The notes below the pieces were generated by a model. That model made no database searches. It saw only the letters and a program-made list of their open reading frames with translations, and was not told where the DNA came from. The position numbers and the translations under genes are program-made. 64,000 nucleotides of DNA. It comes from Buxus sempervirens (taxonomy: Eukaryota > Streptophyta > Magnoliopsida > Buxales > Buxaceae). The stretch is from the NCBI GenBank assembly GCA_947561395.2, contig OX387190.1, positions 37,126,392-37,190,391 of the forward strand, in the 5' to 3' direction. Numbering within the stretch: the first letter of the stretch is position 1; each line of letters begins with the position of its first letter. Of the stretch, positions 25,001-36,025 are shown in pieces.

Positions 25001-26415
25001 CTTTTTATTTGATTTTTTTTTTATTTTTTTAGTTGAAATGGTGATTTTTATATCCTGATCATATGGAGAGGATATAGAGTTAGAAAATATTTTCTAGGTC
25101 TTGTCCTTTTTGAGTAATCATGACCAAATGATAAAGACTCCACCGCTTCCATATTGGTACTTGTTAAAGTTTGTAATTGTCCAACTCCATGGGAACGAAA
25201 CAGTAGAACTTCTGTCCAGTCTGAAGGAGTGAAATCTTGAAAGTTGTCAATATATACATATGAGATTCAGTAAATTCTAGTGTGGAAATAATACTGCCAA
25301 ACTTACAAAAGTTACAACATTTATATTCCATCAGATGGTTAAAAATCTTCACTGTTCTTTTTTTAATTTATGGTAGTAGCATCTTGAAGCTTACTCTTTA
25401 ATATAGGTGGCAATGGGTGGGAGGCTTGGTATTGAAGAACCTCAGTTGATGAAGATAATGAGAGCAACGCTCTACTCACACAGTGAATGGTTCAAACTTC
25501 AGAGGTGTAAAGACCCATTTGAAGGACTTCTGAAGGTTGAAACTTTAAAAGAAATAAGTAGTCCCCTACTTATTGATGGAACGTCCAAGACAGACGCAGA
25601 CTCTTCTGCCAGTGGATCTGCTCAAATTACCATATCCTCAAGCGGGAAGCCAGAAGATGGTAGCAGTCCAACACAAGTCTCTTCTACAGAAGTTGCCTGT
25701 GATGAAGGTGCAATACTCAAAGTAATGGTGAGCAATGTGCTTATGGACCTTTCAGTATTGGTAACTTTGCTTGTGCAGTTTCAATTATGATTCTAAGTTT
25801 AATTTATTTCGAATATACGCATACATATATATCTATATGCTTGTGTGTGTGTAACATATGCATGTCTGCATATAAACTCACTGCAATGGATAAATGGCAT
25901 GCATATGTTGAATTTGCAAGTTTCTCTGCTTTTCTAATTTAAGTGCCCTGTACAGTCTTTCTTTACCAATCAAAAGTACAAGAAATTTCAATGGCATACT
26001 GATTTTATATTAGAACTTACTCCAAGAGGTCTAATTGGATATTTATCATTATAAATGGCACTTATTAGTTAAGAAATATGCCTTGGTAAGATTATCTTCA
26101 GTAAAAAACCAAGATTCGACTTCTTGCTTGCTTTTGACAAGTTACATCTACAAGTGACGGGGGGAACGTGGGGGAAGGAAGTGTCATTTGTTATTTATAA
26201 TGTAAATTTTTTGGGGGTAAAATTGTTCCTTATTTAATGTTTCCAGATATGTTAAATGGCAAGGTTGAACTTCACTATAAAATTTTCTTATTCATTTAAC
26301 ATCATATCTTGGACTGTTGCAGGAATTTCTTGCTCTGCCAAGGGCTGATGCTATCCATCTCCTTGCGCAGTACAATGGTAATGCGGAGACTGTCATCCAG
26401 CAGATATTTGCTTAG
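10010..26415 (+). CDS. CTLH/CRA-domain protein, RanBPM/GID-complex-like, 12 exons
   Basis: Exons (inferred): 10010-10309, 10391-10492, 12392-12472, 16527-16636, 16752-16887, 16982-17080, 21599-21704, 21836-22281, 22354-22524, 22656-22853, 25407-25727, 26323-26415. The frame closes exactly at 720 aa. After a poly-Ser stretch (about residues 28-53), residues about 55-240 look like a CTLH-CRA module (LLIRQIRRFIEIGDIDAAI, then FEIAGLLSSVLRAHL). A linker rich in Cys, His and basic residues follows (about 312-460, SRRKRWRGR). A second CTLH-CRA-like module spans about 461-720 (FLKLVSCGDHAGAISVASSHL), ending in a short helix IHLLAQYNGNAETVIQQIF. Such proteins are subunits or relatives of GID/CTLH ubiquitin-ligase complexes. 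No LisH, SPRY or RING domain is evident. It resembles the Arabidopsis protein annotated 'Ran-binding protein in the microtubule-organising centre' (recalled, not searched). Confidence 0.85.
10493..12391. other. Intron 2 of the CTLH/CRA gene
   Basis: About 1.9 kb with no conserved exon. Sequence around 12000-12115 (TTTAATAAAAGTCTATCAAT...) resembles the tail of a LINE insertion. A CG-alternating tract GTGTGCGCGCGCGCATG lies near 11238. Confidence 0.4.
14114..14354. mobile_element. hAT-type MITE with CAGTGGCGG termini and 8-bp TSD
   Basis: Termini CAGTGGCGGAACCAGG and GGTGGTTCCGCCACTG are inverted repeats. The flanking direct repeat ACTATAAT (14106-14113 and 14355-14362) is a perfect 8-bp target duplication. 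The 241-bp interior includes a G-homopolymer run (about 14223-14240) and no coding. It sits inside intron 3 of the CTLH/CRA gene. Confidence 0.85.
14790..15390 (+). mobile_element. RTE-type LINE 3' remnant
   Basis: The degenerate reading matches the C-terminal part of plant RTE reverse transcriptases: a KYLGS-like start (GGTATCTTGGATCAGTAAC), an AHRIRAG-like piece, and a WLGMAIHL-like piece. The tail GTTGGTGATGGTGATGATAG resembles the short tandem repeats that end RTE elements. Many stops and frameshifts make it inactive. It lies in intron 3 of the CTLH/CRA gene, same strand. Confidence 0.6.
17081..21598. other. Intron 6 of the CTLH/CRA gene (4.5 kb)
   Basis: The intron contains a diverged tandem duplication of about 110 bp (about 17138-17251 versus 17382-17490, both ending GTTTGAGTAG) and an antisense LINE remnant (18484-19500). 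The remainder is AT-rich with no supported gene. Confidence 0.5.
18484..19500 (-). mobile_element. L1-type LINE remnant (zf-RVT region), antisense in intron
   Basis: The minus-strand frame 18770-19078 reads ...CHAHMETINHLFFVCDYTWPIFASVLQ, the signature of the zinc-binding reverse-transcriptase domain (zf-RVT) that follows the polymerase in plant L1 LINEs. A T-rich tract with ATTTT repeats near 18455-18478 would be an A-rich tail on the minus strand. Frames are broken; this is a dead 5'-truncated copy. Confidence 0.65.
22854..25406. other. Intron 10 of the CTLH/CRA gene
   Basis: A 2.5-kb AT-rich intron. It has a tandem duplication with a 104-bp period at 23946-24150 and no conserved exon. Open frames here are short, hydrophobic and low-complexity. 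Confidence 0.5.
23946..24150. repeat. Two-copy tandem repeat, 104-bp period
   Basis: Units start at 23946 and 24050, each beginning CCCACATTGGT and containing AACTGCTTTCCAT and GCATTACTC. The second copy is slightly shorter with about ten differences. It lies within intron 10 of the CTLH/CRA gene. Confidence 0.8.
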
Positions 26416-27492
26416 TCTGGATCGTCTAAATATACTTAACTCACCTAATTTGTTTTTTTTTTTTTTTTGAACATTTTATTAATTCATTTGTAATATAAGT
26501 TGTTAGTGTAGATATATAAATTAATGGAGAGGTAAGTGTTCATATACTCTTGAGACCTACGTTTGAACAATTATACTTCACTAAAATTTGTGAGATTAGT
26601 TGATTTGTTCACATAATTTTTGTGCCCGATTGAAAAACTGTGACCTTTATAGTTGAGATTATATCAGTTACCGGTCGTTTCACTTGTCACTTTATGAAAC
26701 TCTCGGTGCAACTCGTCTTCCGTTCGTGCTACCAGAATTCTAGATTGACTCGGTCCCCATCATGGGCAAAGGACGTGTCAAAATCACACGATCGTATTGA
26801 GTCAGAAATTGCCATTTCCAACGGGAATTTTGATCCCAACCATCGCAATGAAGCGATTGCTGGAACACGGATGGAACATTCATACGATTCACGTGTTGGC
26901 TTACCCTTTCCGATGGATGAATGGTTTGAGATTTCGACAGCTTCAAGCCAAGAGAGTGAAGCAGCTTCAGGCCAAGAGAGTAAAGCAGCCGTGATGAAAT
27001 CCACATTCCACGGCTTGATTGTGTTTTATTATATGATTCTGCGTGCTTGTTTTTGTTCGGACATATTCATTAAGGTATAATTGCTATTTTCTGGTCCTCG
27101 ATTAGGGTTTTTTATATTTGTAGTTTTAGTCTTTGTTTTTTTTTTCTTCCCCTTTTCGGACAGATACATTGTTTCAAAAAAGAGCAGAATCCACAATCCA
27201 AGTCTACTAATCAAACCAAAAATCACAATTCATAAAAAGAAGATAATTTTTAGAGATTTTCTTTTAATAAAGGCATTTGGTACGGATTATAAAACTGGAT
27301 TCTACAAACAGAAGGTAGAATCAAACCAAAAACTACAATCTATACAAAGACGGTTTCTAGAGATTTTTCTCATAAACTATAAAAACCTCAAAGGTGGGAT
27401 TGAATATGGTTTCTACTCCACCCGATCCTGACGTTTGCTCTTGCCATCGTCAAGCTCGTCGCCTTTACCTCGGGCTGCTGGAAACAGGTACC

Positions 27493-27523
<31 letters not shown>

Positions 27524-28243
27524 CAATCCCCCTCTCCCTCTTCCTCCTGTCCCTCTCCCTGTCCCGCTACACTCTCCCACTCCTTTTGTAGTCTCGCCTA
27601 CACCGACGACACCCATATGCCCTCCGGAATCCCTTTTTTACAGCCCTGCCCCTGAGCTCCTTCTCTGATTCACTGTACCTCCCCAACCCCAGCCAACCCT
27701 TCATCGCCAGCACTGGCAAGCTCGGTGATGGTCGCCACTGCCTTTTCTCAATACCTTAAAACACTTCAAAACGCTCTCGAACTCTTCCCCCCTGCAAATT
27801 CTCTGCCACCATGAACCGAAGAGACTTCGATCTCAGAGTCTGAAGATCCGAGGCATCCTCTGCCTTCTTGGCAAGCGTTACCAAACAGTTCCTAAAACGC
27901 CATATTAATCAGAGCTTGAATTTCCAAAAGACGGGAATAGATATCAACAAAACTTCAATAATTCCTAACTTGTTGTGGATCCTGAACATGGGGAAAATTA
28001 AAGAAGCTTGTAAGTCATAATTGGCAACATTTCCCCACTGATTACCGAAGCCATTATTAAAAATATCAACGAAAAAAAATGGCCCTTATGTTTAAGTAAA
28101 ATTAGATCCGAGGAAGGGCGTCATTTGATGCATGTTTTTTTCTGGATAATTAAAATATTATATTCTGAGTCGTCCCAATCAATTGAGATTTTCGGAATCC
28201 TATTTCTCACTATTTTCACGTAACCAGGCACACTGGAAGAAGG
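26416..28243. other. Interval between the CTLH/CRA gene and SDH5
   Basis: Contains a GC-richer block (about 26640-27010) with open frames on both strands but no recognised product, and an internal 27-bp duplication (CAAGAGAGTGAAGCAGC / CAAGAGAGTAAAGCAGC). A diverged tandem repeat starting ATCAAACCAAAAA occurs near 27203-27375. A (CT)n microsatellite and a pyrimidine-rich GC-higher stretch follow (about 27490-27700). The 28000-28243 end is the presumed SDH5 promoter and leader. Confidence 0.45.
27497..27523. repeat. (CT)n microsatellite
   Basis: An uninterrupted CT dinucleotide run within a pyrimidine-rich tract. It encodes spurious Leu/Ser or Arg/Glu repeats in overlapping frames and is not a gene. 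Confidence 0.8.
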
Positions 28244-31200
28244 ATGCTGAGAGTATCAGGGAAGAGGATATCATCTTTCTTATGGCGGGGGAACCAGGCC
28301 GCCTTGGCTGTCCTCTCCAGGGATCTGATCAACGGTGACGTCGCATCTGGTGCTTACGGAGCGATATATCATCCACTTCGTTTAACCTCCAGATTGGCCT
28401 TTCGGGATGTGATAAGAGGTTAGGGCTTTCCTTTATTCTGTTTGCCTGTACCGTTGTTACCGTGGACTTAGGGTGGGATTCCTTTGTCTATCTTTGATTC
28501 TTTGTTCATAAGGATGAATTGAACGAGCAAATGTTGTGTGATAATTTTTCATTTGTTCCAATTAGGTAATATGAGGTTGTTAATTTGTCGATTGCATGTA
28601 TATAGACTTTGTAAGTTTTGCGATGCTGGCGATATGAGACGTTGTTGATTTTTCAGTTGGAAGTATGCATTTTTTACTAAAAATTTGCATGATCTGATTT
28701 TAATAGGATTCAATTCTCGACTACATTTTATTGGTCTGTTTGCCAGTTAACCTTTATATGTACCTTAGCATCTCCAGATTCGATTGTGCAATCTGTTTTT
28801 CTGATAGAAGGTTTCAGTTAGGGGTTTTGATCTTCTAGTATAATAAGCTGGGGAATGATGCCTTTCAGATCCTAAAATGTGAACTTTGTGGAAGAATTAT
28901 TTTATGGCTGATTGCAGTGTTTGACAAGGATTTGGCATCATTATTTTAACTGCTTCTGCTGTTGTTAAAAACTGAAAAGCTTCCTCTCAATAATTCTAGA
29001 TTTTTTAAGATTTATTGATGGATATGTATCGAAGTGGCAAAATATGGTTCCATGATTTATCCCTGAATGTCTTCTTTTGGTGGTGTTTAGGAAGTCATCC
29101 CTTTCCTCTGGAAAAGCAAGGTCAATTCTGTTTCAGTGGGTTTCCACATGAAATCTATATCTAAGGCTTGTACAAAAATAGTTGCATACGTGTCTTTCAT
29201 GTTATTTGGGTTGGTGGAGGCAAATCTAAATCCCTGGTACAATAAAGAATGCCCTAATTTTATCAATTTAGATGTTGAGGTGGATTTTGGTAGTGCGTTT
29301 TGGTGGGCAACCAACTAGAAGAAAGTCACTTGGAGCCTTCCTTCTTCCATGAAGAAAAAAAAAATGCAGGATGAAACTGCTAACTTCATGTATATGTTTC
29401 TACCTGGCATCCAGATAATCATGAGTTGGTGGATGTTCTCTTCCAAAGGGGGGTGTCAAAAGTCATGTTGTAAGTAATGGCATGATTATTGTGTTGTAAT
29501 TTTGTCATATGTATACTACTGATGTAAAGAACAGAAATCGGTTGTAAGAATCAATATTGAGCTAATGCTATTGAACTGATTTCAACTTGTAACAATTATA
29601 ATCTTTACCTATTTGGATTGTTTGTGCAATGAATTTTCTCTTTCTACCAAGTCATTAGCTGATTTGTTGGAAAACTTATTTGGTGTTGTTGAGGGAGGTC
29701 GCATAGACTCCTACATGGTTGATCAAGCAATTAGGCAGTTTTTTCAAAGGTAAGGAGACCTTAGCCTATGCAAAGTATGCCTAGGTGGCCACCTAGGCAA
29801 TGTTTTGACTTGATAGTTTATGTAGTTTATATAATTTTAATATATTTTTTTTGGTTCTAAACTTTGTTATATGTTATACTGTATCACTTATTAGTTACTG
29901 TTCACCATTATCTAGTTACTATATACTTTTTTTAAAATGAAAGTATAAATGTTTTCAATTTATTTAGTGTGAAGACTTTGTAGCTTTGCCAATTGATTTT
30001 TTTTTTTTTTGGGAGGGTGGGGGGTGGATCTAACACGTCCACTGATCCTATTTATTCTAACTTTCTTCTTCCATCTCCATGTTTTCATTTTCCCTTTTGG
30101 ATCTCTTTCAAAAGATCTGTGTGGCCTTTTTTTCTGGAGCTCCTTTCAAATATTGAAAGGAGGTCCTTTCTAATCAGGAGACAGTGAATCACCTTCTTAT
30201 ACATTGTATGGTCACAAATGGGATATGGAATGCATACCTAGCTAGGTTTGGAGTGGCATGGGTGCAACCTGGAAATTTGAAACAGCTCTTGTCTTCTTGG
30301 AGAAGCAGTAAAGGGGACTCACACATTCAGGTATTATGGAGATTGACTCCGGGGTTGTTCTTTGAGCTGTTTGGAAGGAATGCAACAACAGAATTTTTGA
30401 CAACAAAGAAAGGTCTCCAAGTGCTTTGTTTCTCGCAGCCTTCTCCTCTACTGGCCATTGGCTATGGAGTCGTGTAATGGTTTAAATCTTCATGAAGTAC
30501 TGATATGTGATAATTTTAGTGCTTTGTAGTGGTTTGGGCTGCTGTTATCTGTACACACTTGGTGTACAGCTGTGTATCTGAGTCTATTTCGAAGTAATAT
30601 AATCCTCATTACTGATAATATATATATATATTGATATTATTAAGGATATGTATGAGAGAATGCCAATTAAGGTGAATATAGATGTTAATCTAAAAAAAAT
30701 GAGTTTCCAATTATTTGATAGGTTGAATTAGGAGCTCTTGTCTTTTTTCTTTAGTTATTAGAAAAGTGACATTTATTTTCAAGAGGAGGCATCCTGGTAT
30801 ATGTTATTTACAAATGGTGTGACTTTAATGGATCAATTTGCAGAAAAGGTAACTAAATATTCAGAATTAATTCACCTTGGAACGAGAAGGTTCCAAAATA
30901 AGTTAAGACTGAACATTCCTAAAATATAATGGTGAACCAGAACATTCCTAAAAGTAATCCCATATTATTTTGGATTAATATCCATAGATAGCTGGGGATT
31001 AATAATGATGGTGCATAGGCAATTAGAACTAGGTGGCATAAGTAGGTAGACAATAGAGTGATATGTTGTTGGCATATTACAATAAATTTAAAATGCTATT
31101 TTTGTAAGACAGCTATTAATTATACTATGATGTATAGAGTAGAATGTTACTCAATATAAAAGAAATATACTCCTGGGAAGACTGATACTGGGATGAGGGT

Positions 31201-33337
31201 ATTGAGATTAGTGTATGAAAAGATTATGAAAGATAAAGGAGTGAACATATATGAGCTTCTAAGAGTAGCTCACATAGGAAATAAGGAAGTTAGCTTTGGA
31301 TGGTTTGGTGGGGGAAAAATGAACAACTTAGTAGATGTTAGTGGCAAGGTGTGAAGTGTGTGCATATTGAAGGATCCAAAAGGTATACATGATAAAAAAA
31401 AATGACCAAGAGCAGCTGAACAGAAGTGATTTAAATATACGTAAACTGACTGAAGCTGTGGCATTTGATAGGATGATAGAATAAAATTCATACTACTGAC
31501 CCCAATATTTAAGGCATTTTATTGTTATTTGTTGTTGTTGTTCATTATTAACGGGACCTAGTAAAGTTGCATATATGAATCCTTATAATTGAAGTGCAAT
31601 GCATGCCTTTGAAGATGAATGTCAACTGCAATGGATATAAAGTTGTGAGAATTTTACATAAGCTATATAATTATTACACTGATCTGAATTAAGTACGCAT
31701 TGTTGAAGCATTGATTACACTGATCTGGATTACTTTGTTGAAGCATTGATTGTTTGGCCACACATTTGAACTGTTGAACTATATTTCTAGTAGTCTCTTA
31801 TGATTTTAATTTAAAAATTAGTGTTTCCTTTTATCATTGGATTTAGAATTCATAAATTTTCTTCTTGGCATTCTTAAATTTATGTGGATTTAGGATGCAT
31901 AGTTGCTAGTGTGTGTTTGTCTGTACTACCTATATTATGCATATATGTGTTCCAAGTTCCAACTAGTTGGCTAAAGGTTATGATTGATAGTTATGTTGTG
32001 TATCAGTGTGTGCTGGCCTATTAACTTTTGTATAGCATTTTATGTTCTGACATTGTTCTCATTTGGTAAAAAGACACAAATAGCAGGCATCCATTTGCTA
32101 TGGGTATGGGTGCTGTGAGATCATTTAGTGAAGATGCAACCCATATGCCGGTAATAACAGATCCTGACATTCAAAATGCTTTCAAGGATTTAATGGCTGC
32201 AAATTGGGATGAGCTCCCGAATGCTGTCATTCATGATGCAAAGAATGCACTGTCTAAACACACCGAGGATAAGGCTGGCCAGGAAGCTTTGGAAAATGTT
32301 CTTCGTGCAGCTGAGGCTGTTGAGGAGTTTGGTGGGGTTCTTGTATCTTTGAGGATGGCAATTGATGACAGCATTGGAATGAGTGGAGAGGTATGTAATG
32401 TTAGGATGTCATGAGCTCGGGTTTTTTCTTTTGTTGTTCCTGACCTTCTTGTGATTTGATGATTTGCACTATATTTCAGGATGTGGGGCCATTGCCGGAA
32501 GAGTTTGTAAAAGCACTCCAGGTAGCTTTTCAACGGTACACAACATATTTGGATGCATTTGGTCCGCACGAAGCCTATTTGCGGAAAAAAGTAGAGACAG
32601 AATTGGGTACAAAGATGATACACTTAAAGATGAGATGCAGTGGTATTGGTTCTGAGTGGGGAAAGGTAAAACTCCTTTTATTTCTTCCTGCCTTCTTCCA
32701 ATCAACAACATCAACGTTAACTAATGCCTTATTCAACTATTTGGGGTTGTCAATACAATGCCTGTTCCTCCATCTCAATCTATCAAAACCAATTCTTCAG
32801 TATCCGAAGTATTTTTGTTGGACTTAAATATGAGTAGTGCCAAGAGTTTGCAGAGTTGGTGCTTGTGCTATGCAATGTGGTTTCTCTTACTTCACATATA
32901 ATCTCAAGCTTCCTTTGCACATTGGTTTTTCCCTCTAATAATTTTTTCTCGCATAGGACAAATTTTTGGTGGCATTGGATGTCTTTCAACACGTATTCAT
33001 GTTATATGTTGTTTTTAAACTTAATTCTGTTTTCGATCATAGATGTGAATTATCTTTGTAAATTTGCGGTTTCTACTGTGAAGTATGAACAAGGAAGTTG
33101 GTGAATAAATCTTTGTGTTTTAAAAAAAAAAAAGGGATGATTGTAAAAATAAATAAATGAAGACAGATAAATTGACAATTCTAGTATTTGTAGAATCCTT
33201 GTAATGAGGTTTCTTATGCTTCTGAAAATGCTCACTCTGGGGACTTGTGATTTATAAGTTATTTGGTTTCTGGATTACAGGTTACAGTCCTCGGGACCTC
33301 GGGGCTTGCTGGGTCTTATGTTGAGCAAAGAGCATAG
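28244..33337 (+). CDS. SDH5: Succinate dehydrogenase subunit 5, mitochondrial
   Basis: Exons (inferred): 28244-28418, 32074-32390, 32480-32665, 33281-33337, giving 244 aa with a closed frame. SDH5 is a plant-specific accessory subunit of mitochondrial respiratory complex II. The N-terminus (MLRVSGKRISSFLWRG...) is Arg/Ser-rich and lacks acidic residues until about 27, as expected for a mitochondrial presequence. The conserved body includes DPDIQNAFKDLMAANWDELP, RAAEAVEEFGG, YLDAFGPHEAYLRKKVE, and the C-terminus KVTVLGTSGLAGSYVEQRA. The last exon has only 18 codons plus stop. The acceptor of exon 2 (after AAAAAG, 32073) was chosen because it is the only one that keeps frame with exon 1; the nearby CAG acceptor does not. 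That junction is the least certain. Intron 1 (3.65 kb) carries LINE remnants. Confidence 0.85.
30080..30480 (+). mobile_element. L1-type LINE remnant (zf-RVT region)
   Basis: The + frame 30184-30477 reads NHLLIHCMVTNGIWNAYLARFGVAW, resembling the zf-RVT domain C-terminal to plant L1 reverse transcriptase (NHLL-HC...IW pattern). It is preceded by an in-frame stop and lacks the polymerase. It lies within SDH5 intron 1, sense orientation. Confidence 0.6.
30960..31540 (+). mobile_element. RTE-type LINE 3' remnant
   Basis: The region holds phrases of the RTE reverse-transcriptase C-terminus in broken frames (a YRVECYSI-like piece near 31132 and a KKILLGRLILG-MRVL-like piece near 31165), ending in a (TTG)n tail, TTATTTGTTGTTGTTGTTC (about 31525-31543). 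It is similar in plan to the copies at 14.8-15.4 kb and 37.4-37.7 kb. Confidence 0.5.
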
Positions 33338-33884
33338 CTTTGGAAACTAGCCAATGTTGATTTGAGGGGGTTTACCATATCTGAAGAAACCATCTTATAA
33401 AGGGTTGCTTTATGGGTCCAATAACAAACTTGTCAATGTTGATCAGAGGGGATGTAGGTATGTTCTCTGAGGACTCTTTTATCAAGAGTTGCTTCACAGA
33501 TCAATAACAAACTCGTCATGTTGATTTGAAGGGATGAAATTTAGCTGCTATGTCCCTTTAACTTCCTTTTTCTTTTGCATCTTGGGCTTTATTTTTCCTG
33601 AAAATATTATCATGTCCAATCCAATCATGAGCTTCTCTTCCCTTGTGATTAAGATGATTTATTTTGTTTTGCACTTTCTTCGTCCAATAGTGGTGTGATG
33701 AGATTCTCCATTTGTGGCCTGAAATACCAGAGAAATTGTTCCCTGAGCCAGGTTAGACGGTTAAGTTCTAAGGAAAATTTGGACGACTGGTAACTGCAGA
33801 TTTCGCTGAAAATGTGGAATGGGAGGAGAGAGAGAATATTGATTTGGCTTCAGGTTTTTAAAATTCAAGGAATTGAACTTCTTA
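33338..33884. other. SDH5 3' flank
   Basis: Holds the 82-bp tandem duplication (33354-33517) and an otherwise unremarkable AT-rich stretch. No gene is recognised. Confidence 0.4.
33354..33517. repeat. Two-copy 82-bp tandem repeat just after the SDH5 stop
   Basis: Units 33354-33435 and 33436-33517 both start ATGTTGAT and share CAATAACAAACT near their ends; a third start (ATGTTGATTTG) follows at 33518. Because it begins 17 bp after the SDH5 stop codon it is probably part of the 3' UTR. Confidence 0.75.
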
Positions 33885-34990
33885 TTACGACATGGCTTGT
33901 GCACTTAGAAATTGAGTTGACGTGATTGCATAGAAATTGAAATATGGTCTGCAGCGGCGGGAGCTAGGGTTTCGAAAGAAATTGAGTTGACGTGATAGCA
34001 TAGAAATTGAAAAATGGTCTGCAGCGGCGGGAGCTAGGGTTTTGAGAGCGGGTTTTCTGGTGAGAGCGTCCTTTTTGCAGCGTTTCCGACCGCAGGCAAT
34101 CGGCAGGCCACGGTGGATCCGGTGGCTGTGAGCGTGTAAAGAGAAAGGTCGTTTCTGTTCACAGTTCGTATGGAGGAAGCAGCTGATGGGGAAGATACGG
34201 ATGATGCAGCTGATGAGGCCGATGAAGATGGTTGGTGTCTGGTTGGTCCTGGAGGGATCATTCAGTATCGTCAACAAATCGTTTGTTCGCCTCCTTGGTT
34301 TATAGTGTCATTCGATTGACACGCTTTTTTGTGCGTCTTTTTTCAAGTGACCATTGTGAATAGAAACAGGGTCGATTTGTGTTTGTTCATGTTCATGGGT
34401 TGTTTCGTGGCTATCTTGTCGAAGTTCGGTGGTTTCATTTTGTTGTCTTTGAAGGTGATTGACATCAGTTTTCATGGTGCTCTCCTCAACCCCTATTCGC
34501 AGCTGCTCTTTAACCGAGTTTTTGTGGGTTATCCGACGATATTCCTCCTTCCCGTCACCTTAAAGATGGTTCCCAATTTATTGGGTTTATCAATCCTTGC
34601 GGGCCCTTCAGGAATCACTGATGGAGTTCCATCGGTACCTATAGTTTCGGCTATTGTAAACCTAATTTACTTTTGGTTTGGAGCAATCGCACAGGGTAGT
34701 GGAAGGAATCTTTGTATCTTGTTTTTTTTTTTTTGTGGACAATAAGTGAGTACTTGTATTTCTAAAGAAAAGTATCAAAATGTACAAGAAACAAGGTCAG
34801 CGTTCCCACCTTTACAAAAAAAACTTTGAACTATACGAAGACATCTTTGTATCTTGTTGTTTAGCCTTTATTTAGTTGTTGATGTTTCAACTTGTATCTT
34901 TTTTACTTTAGTCTCATCGGTTGTAACCATCTTTTTTTGAATGAATTGGCCTAAGATTGGCCTTTATCAAAAAAAAAAAAAAAAGAAAGA
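33885..34990 (+). mobile_element. Probable retro-inserted element with A-rich tail
   Basis: A GC-richer start with a 70-bp tandem duplication (33908-33977 and 33978-34047, sharing GGTCTGCAGCGGCGGGAGCT) is followed by a small acidic open frame (from about 34170) and a T-rich 3' region ending in a poly-A run (34970-34985). This resembles a short LINE or LINE-derived copy, with a tandemly repeated 5' leader and a poly-A end, but no reverse transcriptase was identified. It could alternatively be a processed pseudogene. Confidence 0.4.
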
Positions 34991-35519
34991 AAAAAAAGAG
35001 TTGAAATGATTGCGATAATCCTCCACAACTGCAATTGATTTTAATTATTAGATATCCTAGGGGTACAAACAATTCAAAACTCATTGGAAGAGCTCTTCGT
35101 ACACATCAACAGAATGTTTGATTCGGGTTAGGATGGAACCGAACATGAACGTTTTGATTTTTTGTTTAGCCTGCGGATATGTTGGGAAAGATTTCTGTTT
35201 GATTATGCATTTTGAAGATAATTTAAATATAATTTTCCGCTTTTGCGAGAATTGAAAACCAAAAAATTATATGACCACAAAAAGGAAAATAAAGTCAGTT
35301 GTGTGAGAGGGAAGTGTCAACTTGGAAACTTATTTTCAAAGCCGCACTTTTCCGTTTATAATTTTAAACCAACCTTATATCATATATTAAACAAAATTGA
35401 AAATTTCTTTTTTTATGTGACATAAAGTAGCACACAAAATTTTTTTTTTCTTATTATTAATTTCAGAAATATTTAAAAATTTCCTATCTTCAAACATAGA
35501 AATGTAAGTAAAAAAATTT
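34991..35519. other. AT-rich intergenic sequence
   Basis: No coding signal and no recognised repeat termini. Confidence 0.4.
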
Positions 35520-35785
35520 TTTTTTTTGGTAATGAACACAGCCAAATTGTATTTCTTAAAACAGGAACGAACAAAAACAAGTCCACGGGCTTCATCAAAT
35601 AGCCCATTACACAAGAAACCTGGAGACCTACCCAACCAAGTACATGAAAAGTGATCTTGTGCGAAATTTTCAAGGAGATTAGTAATGGAATTTGCTTCAC
35701 GGAAGATATGAGAAAATTTTACTTTCACAAACATTGAAATCAACTTCTGAATTTCCAACACATAAGGCCGAGCCTTCCATGGCAT
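35520..35785 (-). mobile_element. LINE RNase H fragment
   Basis: The minus-strand frame reads PWKARPYVLEIQKLISMFV followed by SHIFREANSITNLLENFAQ, which is the C-terminal part of the plant LINE RNase H-like domain (FSH-FREAN-AN-A pattern). The poly-T run at 35515-35526 would be its A-rich tail. It is truncated and isolated. Confidence 0.65.
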
Positions 35786-36025
35786 GTTTTTAAAAAAAAA
35801 AAAAAAAAAGACCTGTTGGTTAAGTTATTATATGTTGAAACTTTGTCTAAAGGCGTCCTTTTAAATTTATGGCTTCGTGTAACGCAAGCTATCACTCTTT
35901 CCCTTTTTTGGATGTTTTTGAGATTTAAGATTTAAATTAGCTCATCGGAAGATTCAGAACCCATAAACGATCCCATCAAGCATTTTATCTGTTGTGAAGC
36001 CGTGCTGGTCGAACGTTAGAAGAAA
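35786..36025. promoter_or_regulatory. Presumed PREP promoter and 5' leader
   Basis: About 240 bp between the LINE fragment and the PreP ATG. An A-run at 35792-35809 and AT-rich sequence are present; no specific factor-binding site is assigned. The inference rests on position only. Confidence 0.3.

Larger units (their letters stand above)
28419..32073. other. Intron 1 of SDH5 with LINE remnants
   Basis: Includes an L1-type zf-RVT remnant (about 30080-30480), an RTE-type remnant (about 30960-31540), and an unexplained open stretch 29640-29750 (reading ADLLENLFGVVEGGRIDSY on the + strand) that could be part of an older insertion. A poly-T run at about 29997-30011 precedes the L1 piece. Confidence 0.5.

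Noticed and set aside
27394-27668. Leu/Ser- and Pro-rich open frames on both strands
   Set aside because: They are generated by the (CT)n microsatellite and pyrimidine-rich flanks.
34329-34745. 138-codon hydrophobic open frame
   Set aside because: No recognisable domain; it sits inside the A-tailed repeat-like block and ends in poly-T-encoded Phe. Treated as repeat DNA.
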